DNA from: an uncultured Chitinophaga sp.
Lineage (GTDB): Bacteria > Bacteroidota > Bacteroidia > Chitinophagales > Chitinophagaceae
Direction: 5' to 3'
Assembly (NCBI RefSeq): GCF_902168175.1
Contig: NZ_CABHOU010000010.1
Span: 1-64,000 of the forward strand
DNA length: 64,000 nucleotides
Shown here: in pieces, positions 50,701 to 59,775 of the stretch
Numbering within the stretch: the stretch's first letter is position 1
Layout of the letters: each line of letters starts with the position of its first letter
Notes under the pieces: generated by a model
The model's database searches: none
What the model was told of the DNA's origin: nothing
The model's input: the letters and a program-made list of their open reading frames with translations, nothing else
Made by a program: the position numbers and the translations under genes

Positions 50701-53121
50701 ATGCAACTCCTTAACCGCCGTTTTCTCCTTTTAGCCTTTCTGCTCCCCAGCGTTGCTTTTGCACAGGCTCCGGCAGGAGCCGTTAATGGCAAAGTGGCCG
50801 ATAAAGAAAACAAGTTACCCCTCAAACAAGCCAGCGTTACCCTCATTAAAAACGGAAAACAATTTGCTAACCAGCTCACCGGCGAGCAGGGTGGCTTTAC
50901 CTTTAAAGCATTGGAGGACGGGCAGTACAGCCTCGGCATTTCCTTTATGGGTTACCGCGATACGCTTATCAATCCCCTGACAGTAGCCGGTAAAACACTT
51001 GAACTGCCGGTGATAGGTTTAAGCGCCACCGCTAAAGATCTGAAAGGTGTAACCGTTAGCACCATGCAGCCCGTCATTACCCAGAGCGGTGATAAAATGA
51101 TCGTAAACGTAGCGCAAAGTGCCGCCGCTACTGGCAGCAACGCATTCGAAGTCATATCCAAATCGCCAGGCGTAATGGCCGACCAGGACGGCAACCTCAA
51201 ACTGAATGGTAAAGCCGTGGCCATTTACATCGACGGTCGCCCGTCTTATCTCTCCGGCGAAGATTTAAAAACGCAGCTGAGCGGCATGCCCTCTTCCAGT
51301 TTGGACAAACTGGAGCTGATGAGCAATCCCTCTACAAAGTACGATGCGCAGGGCGCAGCGATCATCAACATCAAACTGAACAAACCTAAAGATATGGGCA
51401 CTAACGGTACGGTTACACTTGGTGCTACCCAGGGCCGTTACGCCCGCGGTAACGCAGGCGCTACCCTGAACTACCGAAACAAAAAAGCAAACATCTACGG
51501 TGCGTACGATCACCTGTATACCCGCCAGTTCGTGGAGAACAAATCCAAAAGGTATTTTGATGATAACTACCTGATCAACGATGTGGACTTTTCCAAAGAA
51601 CGCAGGAACACCGGCAATGCACGTATAGGCCTCGACTACGATATCAACAAACAAAACTCATTCGGTGTTTTGCTGAAAGGCACGATGGCAGACCGTTATA
51701 AAACATCTGACAACCGCACTGTACTTGGTTTTAGCGGGCAGCCGGCCGACTCCGGCACGCAGCAAAACGCACATGGCGACCAGGACATACTGAACCCATC
51801 GGTGAACGTTTACTACAAAACCGGTAGTGAGAAAAAGAAGAGTGAACTAACGCTCAACTTCGATTATTTCAACTATAACAAAGACTGGGACGATCACTTC
51901 AATTCACAGCGAACTAATGCTGGTGGCGTAAAAGAAGGCATCCCTAATAACATCCGCAACAACTCCGATTCACGCATTGACCTGTATTCGTTTAGCGCAG
52001 ACTTCACCCAGCCTACGAAGTTCGCCAAGTTCGAAGCAGGTATTAAATCCACCTATACTAAAACCGATAACAACACCATCTGGGAAAACCAGGCCGGCAA
52101 TGTATGGTTGAACGATGATGGCAAAACCAACCACTTTATCTATAAAGAAAATGTAAACGCCGCTTACGCCGGGCTCAATAAAACAATCAAAAAAGTAACC
52201 TTTAACGCCGTACTGCGTATGGAACACACCCACGCATCCGGTAATTCACTGACCACCGGCGAGGAATTTAACAGGGATTATGTGCAGCTGTTTCCCAGCG
52301 CCAGCATCAGCTACCAGAAAAGTATGATGAACAGCCTCTCCTTCTCCTACCGCCGCAGCATTCAGCGTTTTGGTTACGAGATCGTGAACCCGTTCATTAC
52401 TTACAAAAATGCTTATACTTACCAGCAGGGTAACCCGAACATCAAACCCTCTATCAGCAATACAGTAGAAGCAACCTGGTCGTACAAATACATGCTGTTT
52501 ACCACGTTGGGTTATGTGCATGGTAAAGACAACCTCAGTCCTACTTTTAAACAAGATCCGGGAAGGAAGATACTGATTAACGGGTACGACAACCTGGGTA
52601 AATTTGATGTGGTATATGCGAACGTGGTGTTCACCAAAGCCCTTACCAAAAAGTTCCAGACAACCGCTGTGGTAACAGGTATGTTCATCAATATCAAAAC
52701 CGATATGGGTGCAGGCGAAGTATTTGAGAAGAAAAGTGTAGCCGCACAAATTAACTGGCAAAACACCATCAACCTGCCCAAAGCTTTTTTCCTGGAAGTA
52801 AATGCGCAGATGATGACACCTATGAGCGCCGGATACGCCGCCATCAACACGATGGGCAGTATAGATCTGGGGTTACGTAAAAACGTACTTAAGGGCAAAG
52901 GCACCCTGAAGCTGGGGCTCAATGACATACTGAACACCAAACAGTATAACATCGATGTAGATTATCAGAACGTACGCTCAAACAATAAGATCAATATGGA
53001 TACCCGTACCGCTGCCCTCACCTTCACTTACCGCTTTGGTAACAAGAACGTGAAACAGACGAAAACCCGTAAAAACACTATTGAAGCCGAAAGCAATCGT
53101 ACAAACGTGAACACATTCTAA
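50701..53121 (+). CDS. outer membrane beta-barrel protein (TonB-receptor-like, PF14905 type)
   Basis: The 806-residue protein has a signal peptide (MQLLNRRFLLLAFLLPSVAFAQ). A carboxypeptidase-regulatory-like beta-sandwich follows (about 25-105: AVNGKVADKENKLPLKQASVTL, GFTFKALEDGQYSLGISFMGY). A plug-like domain spans about 110-230 (FEVISKSPGVMADQDGNLKLNGK, IYIDGRPSYLSGEDL, NPSTKYDAQGAAIINI). A long barrel of alternating strands fills the rest, ending in FTYRFGN before a basic tail. No TonB box can be assigned. Such proteins may take up unknown ligands or act as outer-membrane scaffolds. No SusD partner is present. The two-component genes follow after a terminator. Confidence 0.85.
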   Translation: MQLLNRRFLLLAFLLPSVAFAQAPAGAVNGKVADKENKLPLKQASVTLIKNGKQFANQLTGEQGGFTFKALEDGQYSLGISFMGYRDTLINPLTVAGKTLELPVIGLSATAKDLKGVTVSTMQPVITQSGDKMIVNVAQSAAATGSNAFEVISKSPGVMADQDGNLKLNGKAVAIYIDGRPSYLSGEDLKTQLSGMPSSSLDKLELMSNPSTKYDAQGAAIINIKLNKPKDMGTNGTVTLGATQGRYARGNAGATLNYRNKKANIYGAYDHLYTRQFVENKSKRYFDDNYLINDVDFSKERRNTGNARIGLDYDINKQNSFGVLLKGTMADRYKTSDNRTVLGFSGQPADSGTQQNAHGDQDILNPSVNVYYKTGSEKKKSELTLNFDYFNYNKDWDDHFNSQRTNAGGVKEGIPNNIRNNSDSRIDLYSFSADFTQPTKFAKFEAGIKSTYTKTDNNTIWENQAGNVWLNDDGKTNHFIYKENVNAAYAGLNKTIKKVTFNAVLRMEHTHASGNSLTTGEEFNRDYVQLFPSASISYQKSMMNSLSFSYRRSIQRFGYEIVNPFITYKNAYTYQQGNPNIKPSISNTVEATWSYKYMLFTTLGYVHGKDNLSPTFKQDPGRKILINGYDNLGKFDVVYANVVFTKALTKKFQTTAVVTGMFINIKTDMGAGEVFEKKSVAAQINWQNTINLPKAFFLEVNAQMMTPMSAGYAAINTMGSIDLGLRKNVLKGKGTLKLGLNDILNTKQYNIDVDYQNVRSNNKINMDTRTAALTFTYRFGNKNVKQTKTRKNTIEAESNRTNVNTF

Positions 53122-53140
53122 TATAAAATTGTAAATTCAA

Positions 53141-53175
53141 GCCAGTGCCCCGATCCGCCATTCCGGGGCATTGGC
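53141..53175 (+). terminator. terminator after the barrel gene
   Basis: GCCAGTGCCCCG pairs with CGGGGCATTGGC (one G-U pair) around an 11-base loop, followed by AATTTTA. Confidence 0.8.
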
Positions 53176-53201
53176 AATTTTAACCAACCACCACATCCGG
53201 G

Positions 53202-54311
53202 ATGAACAATGTATTAAAAGCGATAGCAGGATTCTTTAAGAGCGAATGGAAACGGCTGCTCATCATATTTCTTTTTGTGACAGCCTATTACGTGTTAGTG
53301 TTATTCGTAGCCTTCAGCCTGAACCCCGAAAGCCTGGAGGCCGCGTATAAGGCCCGTGGCAGCAAAATGATCTACCGGATCACCGCTATTCTCGAAACCA
53401 CCATCACCTATTACGTACTGATTTTTGTGATCATACTACCTGCCCTGCAAAACCGCAAAGCAGGAAGGTTCTTCGTACTCTTCATCGGGTTCTTCCTATT
53501 TAAGTGCGGTTATAGTTACCTGCTCGATTATGAGGCCGTTACCAATGTAAAAGTGACCACCAGCAGCGAAAAACAGGTACAGGTTTTCACCCGTTTCATT
53601 AAGGACCACCGCTTCCTGTTCTTTATGCTCACAGAACTGTTCTCCTACATATTTGGCGCCATGATCAGTTTTGTAGTGGCTATCCTTGCATTCTCCAACC
53701 AGCGCGGCAAACGACAGAAGGAACTGGAGAAACAGAAGATGGATGCCGAATTGAGCGCTATCAAATACCAGATCAATCCTCACTTCCTTTTTAACTCCCT
53801 CAGCTTTATTTACAGTAAAACCGTGCCTTTGAGCGAAGAGGTGTCGAATGCAGTAATGCTGCTTTCCGATATTATGCGGTATGCACTGGGCAAGGAAGAA
53901 GACTCTCATGGCAAAGTGGCCCTGAGCAGCGAGATTACCCATATGAACAACGTGATCGCTATTAACCAGATGCGGTTTAACAACAAACTCAGCATCCTTT
54001 ACAGTGAAGAAATAAACAATCCCCGGGCCCGCATTACGCCGCTGGTACTCATCACTTTAGTAGAAAATGCCTTTAAGCACGGCGACCTTGCCGATCCCGC
54101 CAATCCCTTAATTATACAGGTGGAGGCCAGTGAAGAACGAATCCGTTTTTATATTTGCAATAAGAAAAAGAAAGGACCCAAAGAACTGTCGACCGGTATA
54201 GGCATTCAAAACGTACGTACCCGCCTGGAACTGATGTATGGCAAACAACACAGCTTTACTGTAAAAGAAGACGAACAGTTTTATATTTCTACCCTTATTA
54301 TTAACCTGTAA
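53202..54311 (+). CDS. sensor histidine kinase, LytS/YehU type
   Basis: The 369-residue protein has four hydrophobic segments (about 20-38, 66-81, 90-107, 137-164), a short coiled stretch (QRGKRQKELEKQKMDAELSAIKYQ), then the HisKA_7TM-less PF06580 kinase core: H194 in INPHFLFNSL, the N-box VENAFKHG (287-294, N289) and GIGIQN (332-337). The sensor part is entirely within the membrane with only short loops, so the signal is probably membrane-borne. It ends 4 bp before the LytTR regulator, forming a two-gene operon. Confidence 0.93.
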   Translation: MNNVLKAIAGFFKSEWKRLLIIFLFVTAYYVLVLFVAFSLNPESLEAAYKARGSKMIYRITAILETTITYYVLIFVIILPALQNRKAGRFFVLFIGFFLFKCGYSYLLDYEAVTNVKVTTSSEKQVQVFTRFIKDHRFLFFMLTELFSYIFGAMISFVVAILAFSNQRGKRQKELEKQKMDAELSAIKYQINPHFLFNSLSFIYSKTVPLSEEVSNAVMLLSDIMRYALGKEEDSHGKVALSSEITHMNNVIAINQMRFNNKLSILYSEEINNPRARITPLVLITLVENAFKHGDLADPANPLIIQVEASEERIRFYICNKKKKGPKELSTGIGIQNVRTRLELMYGKQHSFTVKEDEQFYISTLIINL

Positions 54312-54315
54312 GCAC

Positions 54316-55044
54316 ATGATCAACTGCATCATCATAGACGACGAACAACATGCTATAGACCTGCTCACGCATCATATAGAAAAAACGCCGTTCCTGAACC
54401 TGGTATATTCCACCACCGAACCGCTGGAAGCCTTACAGTTATTGAATCAGCAAAAGGTCGACCTCATCTTCCTGGACGTACAAATGCCATCCATGACCGG
54501 CATCGATTTCATTAAAGCTATTAATGGAAAAAGTAAAGTAATACTCACCACCGCTTACACCGAGTACGCCATGGAAGGCTTCGAAAACGAAGTGGTCGAC
54601 TACCTGCTTAAACCCATTTCTTTCGTCCGCTTTATCAAAGGCGCACAACGTGCCCTTACTCTCATACAACCTTCGGCCCAGCCACAGCAGCAGGAAGAAG
54701 AGGACTATATCTTTGTAAAAACTGAGCAGAAAGGCAAACTGCTAAAGATCAATATCGAAGACATCCTGTTTATCGAAGGCTTAAAAAACTACGTCACCAT
54801 CCACACGCGTCAGGGTGAACGCATCATCGCCTTACTCAACATCCGCGATCTTGAAGAGCGCCTTAACCCACCCAAATTCTTCCGTACCCACAAATCCTTC
54901 CTACTGGCCACCACCTTCATCCGCATGATCGAAGGCAACATGGTACACCTCGAACACACCAAAGAAACCATCCCTATCGGCGATACGTACAGGGATAGCT
55001 TCATGGCGCAAATGAAGGAGAAGATCATGACTAATAAAAAGTAG
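54316..55044 (+). CDS. LytTR-family response regulator
   Basis: The 242-residue protein has a CheY-like receiver (about 1-120) with acidic D8/D9, phosphoacceptor D54 (IFLDVQMPSM), T78-like (VILTTAYTEYA) and K103 (YLLKPISF). A Gln/Glu linker is followed by the LytTR DNA-binding domain (about 135-238; ILFIEGLKNYVTIHT, RTHKSFLLATTFI). It is the partner of the kinase upstream. Target genes cannot be told from the window. Confidence 0.95.
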   Translation: MINCIIIDDEQHAIDLLTHHIEKTPFLNLVYSTTEPLEALQLLNQQKVDLIFLDVQMPSMTGIDFIKAINGKSKVILTTAYTEYAMEGFENEVVDYLLKPISFVRFIKGAQRALTLIQPSAQPQQQEEEDYIFVKTEQKGKLLKINIEDILFIEGLKNYVTIHTRQGERIIALLNIRDLEERLNPPKFFRTHKSFLLATTFIRMIEGNMVHLEHTKETIPIGDTYRDSFMAQMKEKIMTNKK

Positions 55045-55055
55045 GGGACTACCAA

Positions 55056-55105
55056 ATGCCGCGGCATCACAATAGAATTTGGCATCCGTGTAATGATGTG
55101 ATGAC
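55056..55105. repeat. palindrome and repeat-tail relic after the LytTR gene
   Basis: ATGCCGCGGCAT (55056-55067) is a perfect 12-bp palindrome. The following TTTGGCATCCG recalls the tail motif GGATTTGGCATCCG found at 697-710 and, weaker, at 16457-16468. It may be a relic of the same repeat family. The rest of 55045-55174 shows nothing else. Confidence 0.35.
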
Positions 55106-55174
55106 AACGCCCACTAATCAGGCGGTGTATACACCTCCACCTACGAGCGGCCCGCTTCTTGATAAAGCATTACC

Positions 55175-56188
55175 ATGAACCTCCTGCAATTCACCGACAG
55201 GGGCATCTACTGCCCGGCGGGCGATTTTTACATCGACCCCTGGAAACCTGTTGACCGTGCGGTAATTACCCACGCCCACTCAGACCATGCCCGCTGGGGT
55301 AACAAACATTACCTCTGTCATACCGATAGTGTGCCCTTACTGCAACTGCGGCTTGGGCAGGATATATCCGTACAGGGTATCAAGTACCGTGAGCCCTTGC
55401 TCATCAATGGTGTGAGTGTAAGTCTTTATCCCGCGGGCCATATGATAGGCTCGGCACAGGTAAAGATCACACATGAAGGCCAGAGCTGGGTAGTAAGCGG
55501 CGACTATAAAACGGAGAACGATGGCATCAGCGGCGAGTTTGAGCCCGTGAAGTGCCACACGTTCATAACCGAATCCACTTTTGGCCTGCCTATCTATACA
55601 TGGAAACCGCAGGTACAAATATTCTCCGATATCCGTGAATGGATACAAAGCAATCGCCAGGCGGGTAAAAACAGCGTACTGCTGGCTTACAGTCTTGGCA
55701 AAGCCCAGCGGCTGCTCTACAACCTCAAAGACCATGTATCGAAATTCATGGTACACGGCGCCATTTACAACGCACAGGAAGTATTGCAGCAACAACACTG
55801 GCCATTGCCTGCAGTGGAACGCATCACGCCCGACACACCCAAATCTGCCTACACCGACAGCGTTATTATTGCCCCACCCTCTGCCGCAGGCAGCACGTGG
55901 ATGAGGAGATTTAATCCATACGCTTTAGGCGTATGCAGCGGCTGGATGCAGGTGCGCGGTAATATGAGGCGTAGTAACGCAGACGCAGGTTTTGCCATAT
56001 CCGACCATGCCGACTGGCCAGGCCTGCTCGATGCCGTGAAAGCCACCGGGGCCGAACGCGTGTTCGTTACCCACGGCTTCAGCAGCACATTTGCCCGTTA
56101 TTTGCAGGAGCAGGGATTAGAGGCAGGTGAAGTAAAGACCGAGTTCGGACAGGAGGAAGAAGAAAAAGAAGTAACTACAGAAACATAA
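55175..56188 (+). CDS. ligase-associated DNA exonuclease (metallo-beta-lactamase fold)
   Basis: The 337-residue protein is of the MBL/beta-CASP-like nuclease family found next to ATP-dependent ligases. The metal motif HAHSDH is at 33-38 (THAHSDHARWG). Other pieces are YPAGHMIGSAQV, WVVSGDYKTENDGISGEFEP, TFITESTFGLPIYTWK and the C-terminal ISDHADWPGLLDAV plus VFVTHG. It probably trims DNA ends before ligation. It lies 4 bp before the ligase gene, an obvious operon. Confidence 0.92.
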   Translation: MNLLQFTDRGIYCPAGDFYIDPWKPVDRAVITHAHSDHARWGNKHYLCHTDSVPLLQLRLGQDISVQGIKYREPLLINGVSVSLYPAGHMIGSAQVKITHEGQSWVVSGDYKTENDGISGEFEPVKCHTFITESTFGLPIYTWKPQVQIFSDIREWIQSNRQAGKNSVLLAYSLGKAQRLLYNLKDHVSKFMVHGAIYNAQEVLQQQHWPLPAVERITPDTPKSAYTDSVIIAPPSAAGSTWMRRFNPYALGVCSGWMQVRGNMRRSNADAGFAISDHADWPGLLDAVKATGAERVFVTHGFSSTFARYLQEQGLEAGEVKTEFGQEEEEKEVTTET

Positions 56189-56192
56189 GCTT

Positions 56193-57791
56193 ATGTATCA
56201 TTTTTCAAGCCTGGTAAAAACGCTCAGTAACAGCACCAAAACCAACGAAAAGCTGGAGGCCCTGAGCTACTATTTTGCCACCGCCGATGAAAAAGACAAA
56301 CCCTGGGTGCTGGCCCTGTTTTCTGGTCGGCGCCCTAAACGTGTGGTGAGTTCTACGCAGCTAAAGACCTGGTGCATGCAGAAAACAGGACTTAGCGAAT
56401 GGCTGTTCGAAGAATGTTACCACACGGTAGGCGACCTTGCCGAAACCATCGCGCTGTTATTGCCCGAGCCCGAGCGCAAAGCTGCTGCCCAGCCACTGCA
56501 TTACTGGCTGGAGCAATTACTGCAACTCACAACAGCCGAGGAATCAGTAAAACAATCCTTCATCCTGCAAAGCTGGGAAGAACTACCCAATAGTGAACGC
56601 CTGGTGTTCAACAAACTCATTACCGGAGGCTTCCGTATTGGCGTATCCCAAAGTATGATGGTAAACGCCCTTGCCAAAACCTACCAGATAGCGCCCGCCA
56701 CACTTTCCCATATGATCAGTGGTAACTGGGCCCCGCAGACTACATTACTCAGCGATCTTTTAAGCACCGAAAACACGCAGACAGATAATTCAAAACCTTA
56801 CCCCTTCTACCTGGCCTACGCCCTTGATAACGGCCCGGAAAGTTTGGTCAGCCCGGAGGAATGGAATGCGGAGTGGAAATGGGATGGTATTCGCGGTCAG
56901 CTCATCAAACGGAATGAAGAAATGTTTGCCTGGTCGCGCGGGGAAGAACTGATTACCGACAAGTTCCCTGAATTTACTCCACTACTGCCACTGCTGCCCA
57001 ATGGTACCGTGATAGACGGAGAGATACTCAGTTTCGACAGAGAACAGAACCGGCCTTTACCCTTTCAGTCGCTGCAAACCCGTATAGGCCGTAAAAATGT
57101 AACAAAGAAACAGTTGCAGGAAGCACCGGTATCGATGCTCTGTTACGACCTGCTTGAGTGGCAGGGCGAAGACATCCGTCCGCTACCGCTGCGGGAGCGC
57201 CGGCAGTTGCTGGTGCAGTTGGTAGAGCAGGTAAACCACCCTGCCCTGCGCCTGAGCCCATCCATTAATTTCGATAACTGGGACCAACTGACCGCACTGC
57301 GTTTGCAGGCAAGAGATAATGGAAGCGAAGGACTGATGCTCAAAAGGATCGCATCCCCCTACCAGGTTGGCCGTAAACGTGGCGACTGGTGGAAGTGGAA
57401 GGTAGACCCACTGGTGATAGATGCCGTGATGATTTACGCCCAGAAAGGGCATGGCCGCCGCTCGAACCTTTACACCGACTACACATTTGCTGTTAGAGAT
57501 GGCGGGCAACTGGTACCGTTCACCAAAGCCTATTCCGGGCTCACCGACAAGGAAATAGCCCAGGTAGACAACTGGATCAAACGTAACTCCCTGGAAAAGT
57601 TCGGGCCTGTACGGACGGTGAAGCCCGAGCTTGTGTTCGAAGTGGCTTTTGAGGGCATTGCTGCTTCCGGCAGGCATAAATCCGGCATCGCATTGCGCTT
57701 CCCCAGGATCAACCGCTGGCGACAGGATAAAAAGGCAGATGAGATCAACACGCTTGACGATCTACGGGAGATATTAAAACAATATGGATAA
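56193..57791 (+). CDS. ATP-dependent DNA ligase (ligase-associated repair system)
   Basis: The 532-residue ligase is of the LigB/Lig1-like bacterial group. An N-terminal DNA-binding domain (about 1-195, GGFRIGVSQSMMVNALA) precedes the adenylation domain with motif I KWDG at 229-232 (nucleophile K229), then FAWSRGEELITDKFPE, VIDGEILSF, and SEGLMLKR, ending with motif V KRGDWWKWK. The OB-fold follows (HKSGIALRFPRINRWRQDKKADE). All motifs are intact. It would seal breaks with the exonuclease, the PdeM phosphoesterase and the helicase encoded nearby. Confidence 0.96.
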   Translation: MYHFSSLVKTLSNSTKTNEKLEALSYYFATADEKDKPWVLALFSGRRPKRVVSSTQLKTWCMQKTGLSEWLFEECYHTVGDLAETIALLLPEPERKAAAQPLHYWLEQLLQLTTAEESVKQSFILQSWEELPNSERLVFNKLITGGFRIGVSQSMMVNALAKTYQIAPATLSHMISGNWAPQTTLLSDLLSTENTQTDNSKPYPFYLAYALDNGPESLVSPEEWNAEWKWDGIRGQLIKRNEEMFAWSRGEELITDKFPEFTPLLPLLPNGTVIDGEILSFDREQNRPLPFQSLQTRIGRKNVTKKQLQEAPVSMLCYDLLEWQGEDIRPLPLRERRQLLVQLVEQVNHPALRLSPSINFDNWDQLTALRLQARDNGSEGLMLKRIASPYQVGRKRGDWWKWKVDPLVIDAVMIYAQKGHGRRSNLYTDYTFAVRDGGQLVPFTKAYSGLTDKEIAQVDNWIKRNSLEKFGPVRTVKPELVFEVAFEGIAASGRHKSGIALRFPRINRWRQDKKADEINTLDDLREILKQYG

Positions 57792-58220
57792 GCTTCGCTA
57801 TTACAGCCATTTGGCCGATGTTATTAGTACACTAAAATGATGGTTTTTATAGAACAACTATATATAAAGAAAAACAACTCTATATCTGTTTAACTCATCT
57901 TTATCCCAAAAAATCCTGTTGCCGTACAAATACATAACTCCCTTTACTATCAATGCTTTCAGCTACCCACCACCCTTACAAACGACGCCTGTACATACCG
58001 GGATATTAAAAAAAGACTACCTTTACCAGCAGCAAAAAAACTTCATAACTGAATATGAAGTAAAACCAACCATCAGTACGATTTTTTGAACGCAACAGTT
58101 ACAAGCAACGGCCAAAACAATTTATAACTGCCAGCAATGGTAGTGTTGCCCAATACATCTGCACGGTTTAATTTCGACACTTTTGGGGAAATGACAATTA
58201 AGTATAAAGGATAACCAGGC
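57792..58220. other. 429-bp intergenic region between ligase and permease genes
   Basis: The region is AT-rich. I see no gene, RNA or strong hairpin; a weak CTTCATA/TATGAAG pairing lies at 58041-58060. GACTACCTTTACC near 58015-58027 resembles a -7 element, too far from the next ATG to be certain. Confidence 0.4.
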
Positions 58221-59039
58221 ATGACATTGCTTACAGCACTTTTAATGATAGGAATAGGTTTTCTGATCGGCACCTTTGGTACACTCATTGGCGCGGGCGG
58301 AGGATTTATACTTATGCCCCTGCTCCTGCTCATGTACCCCGACATGCCGCCGGACGTTCTTACCAGCATCTCACTCTGCGTGGTGTTCCTCAATGCAGCT
58401 TCCGGCTCGGCTGCTTATGCCCGCATGAAGCGTATTGATTACAAATCTGCGATCGTATTTGCGCTGGCTACCCTGCCCGGCTCTATTATAGGTGCCCTGG
58501 CCACGGGTTATATTTCAAGGCATGTATTTAATATTATTCTCGGCTGCCTGCTGGTGGTTATCGCCGTTTTCCTGATACTGAAACCGCAGCAGGGTGCTTA
58601 CGCAACAGGTTTTAACAAGGGTAAACTTACAAGCCGCAACCTTACCGATGCCAGCGGGGAAAAATATCAATTCTCTTTCAATCTCTGGAACGGCATCCTG
58701 ATCAGCTTTTTCGTTGGTTTCCTCTCCAGTTTACTGGGCATAGGTGGCGGTATTATTCACGTACCCGCACTGGTTAGCCTGCTTAACTTCCCCATACATA
58801 TTGCCACGGCAACATCGCACGCTATCTTAGCCGTGATGGCACTTAGCAGCACGATCGTACATATGATACAGGGCAGTTTCTGGGAAGGATGGCAAACAGC
58901 CCTCTGCATTGGAGCAGGTGTGATTGCCGGCGCACAACTTGGCGCAGGCTTATCTCACAAAGTAAAACCTAAAGGGATTATTATTGCCCTTGCGGGCGCT
59001 TTGCTGATTGTGGGCGTGAGGTTGTTGTTTACGAAGTAA
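58221..59039 (+). CDS. TauE/SafE family sulfite exporter-like permease
   Basis: The 272-residue membrane protein has about eight hydrophobic segments and the TauE/SafE signature at both halves: GTLIGAGGGFILMPLLLL (about 22-39) and SLLGIGGGIIHVPALVSLLNFP (about 174-195), each with the GxGGGxxxxP motif. The family exports sulfite, sulfoacetate or related organosulfonates, but many members are unassigned. It is located between the two halves of the ligase-associated repair set with no known relation to it. Confidence 0.9.
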   Translation: MTLLTALLMIGIGFLIGTFGTLIGAGGGFILMPLLLLMYPDMPPDVLTSISLCVVFLNAASGSAAYARMKRIDYKSAIVFALATLPGSIIGALATGYISRHVFNIILGCLLVVIAVFLILKPQQGAYATGFNKGKLTSRNLTDASGEKYQFSFNLWNGILISFFVGFLSSLLGIGGGIIHVPALVSLLNFPIHIATATSHAILAVMALSSTIVHMIQGSFWEGWQTALCIGAGVIAGAQLGAGLSHKVKPKGIIIALAGALLIVGVRLLFTK

Positions 59040-59082
59040 CTGCCGCTTCTTTTCTCCCAACAAAAAATTGATCTACCAGCCG

Positions 59083-59733
59083 TTACTGCATCTTTATCAC
59101 CTTCTTTTCTGCCAACACAAACACCGGCTCGCCGGCCTGTGGCTCTATGGTGAACATACCAGTAAAATGGCTGAAAGCTGGTAGTACTGCATACTGCTGC
59201 CCAAAATAAAAACAGGGTAAACGAAGACTCTGCCTGCCATAACCATTCATTCGTACCCCCGGATGAATATGGCCTGATAACACATAGTACGCTTTAGAAG
59301 GTGGCGCATCAGCGGCATCATGCACAAAATGAATGTTATGCAGGCGTAAGGAATCGTACTGACGTATCTCCAGATCCTGGTATACGCTTTCACCCATGAT
59401 ATCGTGATTACCGGTAATGAGGTCAAATTGCAACTGGGGAAATTGCCTGCGCCAGAGCTTAAAGTAATTCACTTCGTTATTGGCTACGCTATGGAACATA
59501 TCGCCAACAATAATGAGCTTTTCCGGGTTGTAACGAACAATAAGCTGTTGCAGGCAGAAAAGGTCCTCCTGCACAATATTCCCTGGTATAGCGATGCCTG
59601 CTTTCCTGAAGTGTGCCGATTTACCAAGATGGAGGTCTGAAACGATCAGTGCGCGTTCTTCTTCCCAATACAAACCTTTCCCTGCCGAAACACGCCAATG
59701 CTGTTCCCTGAAATGAAACGAAATATCTTCCAC
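59083..59733 (-). CDS. pdeM: ligase-associated DNA damage response endonuclease PdeM
   Basis: The 216-residue calcineurin-like phosphoesterase starts with GTG at 59733; no ATG lies near. Metal motifs are SDLHLGK (about 32-38), VGDMFHS (about 76-82) and GNHD (about 107-110), then LSGHIHPG (about 152-159). The HFREQHW.VSAGKGLYWEEERALIVSDLHLG layout is specific to PdeM. It lies 42 bp downstream of the helicase gene on the same strand. It is a predicted DNA endonuclease or phosphoesterase in the ligase-associated repair set. Confidence 0.92.
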   Translation of the reverse strand: MEDISFHFREQHWRVSAGKGLYWEEERALIVSDLHLGKSAHFRKAGIAIPGNIVQEDLFCLQQLIVRYNPEKLIIVGDMFHSVANNEVNYFKLWRRQFPQLQFDLITGNHDIMGESVYQDLEIRQYDSLRLHNIHFVHDAADAPPSKAYYVLSGHIHPGVRMNGYGRQSLRLPCFYFGQQYAVLPAFSHFTGMFTIEPQAGEPVFVLAEKKVIKMQ

Positions 59734-59775
59734 GCTGCAAAAATAGGGGAGAATAAAGAGATGAAAAAATGAGGT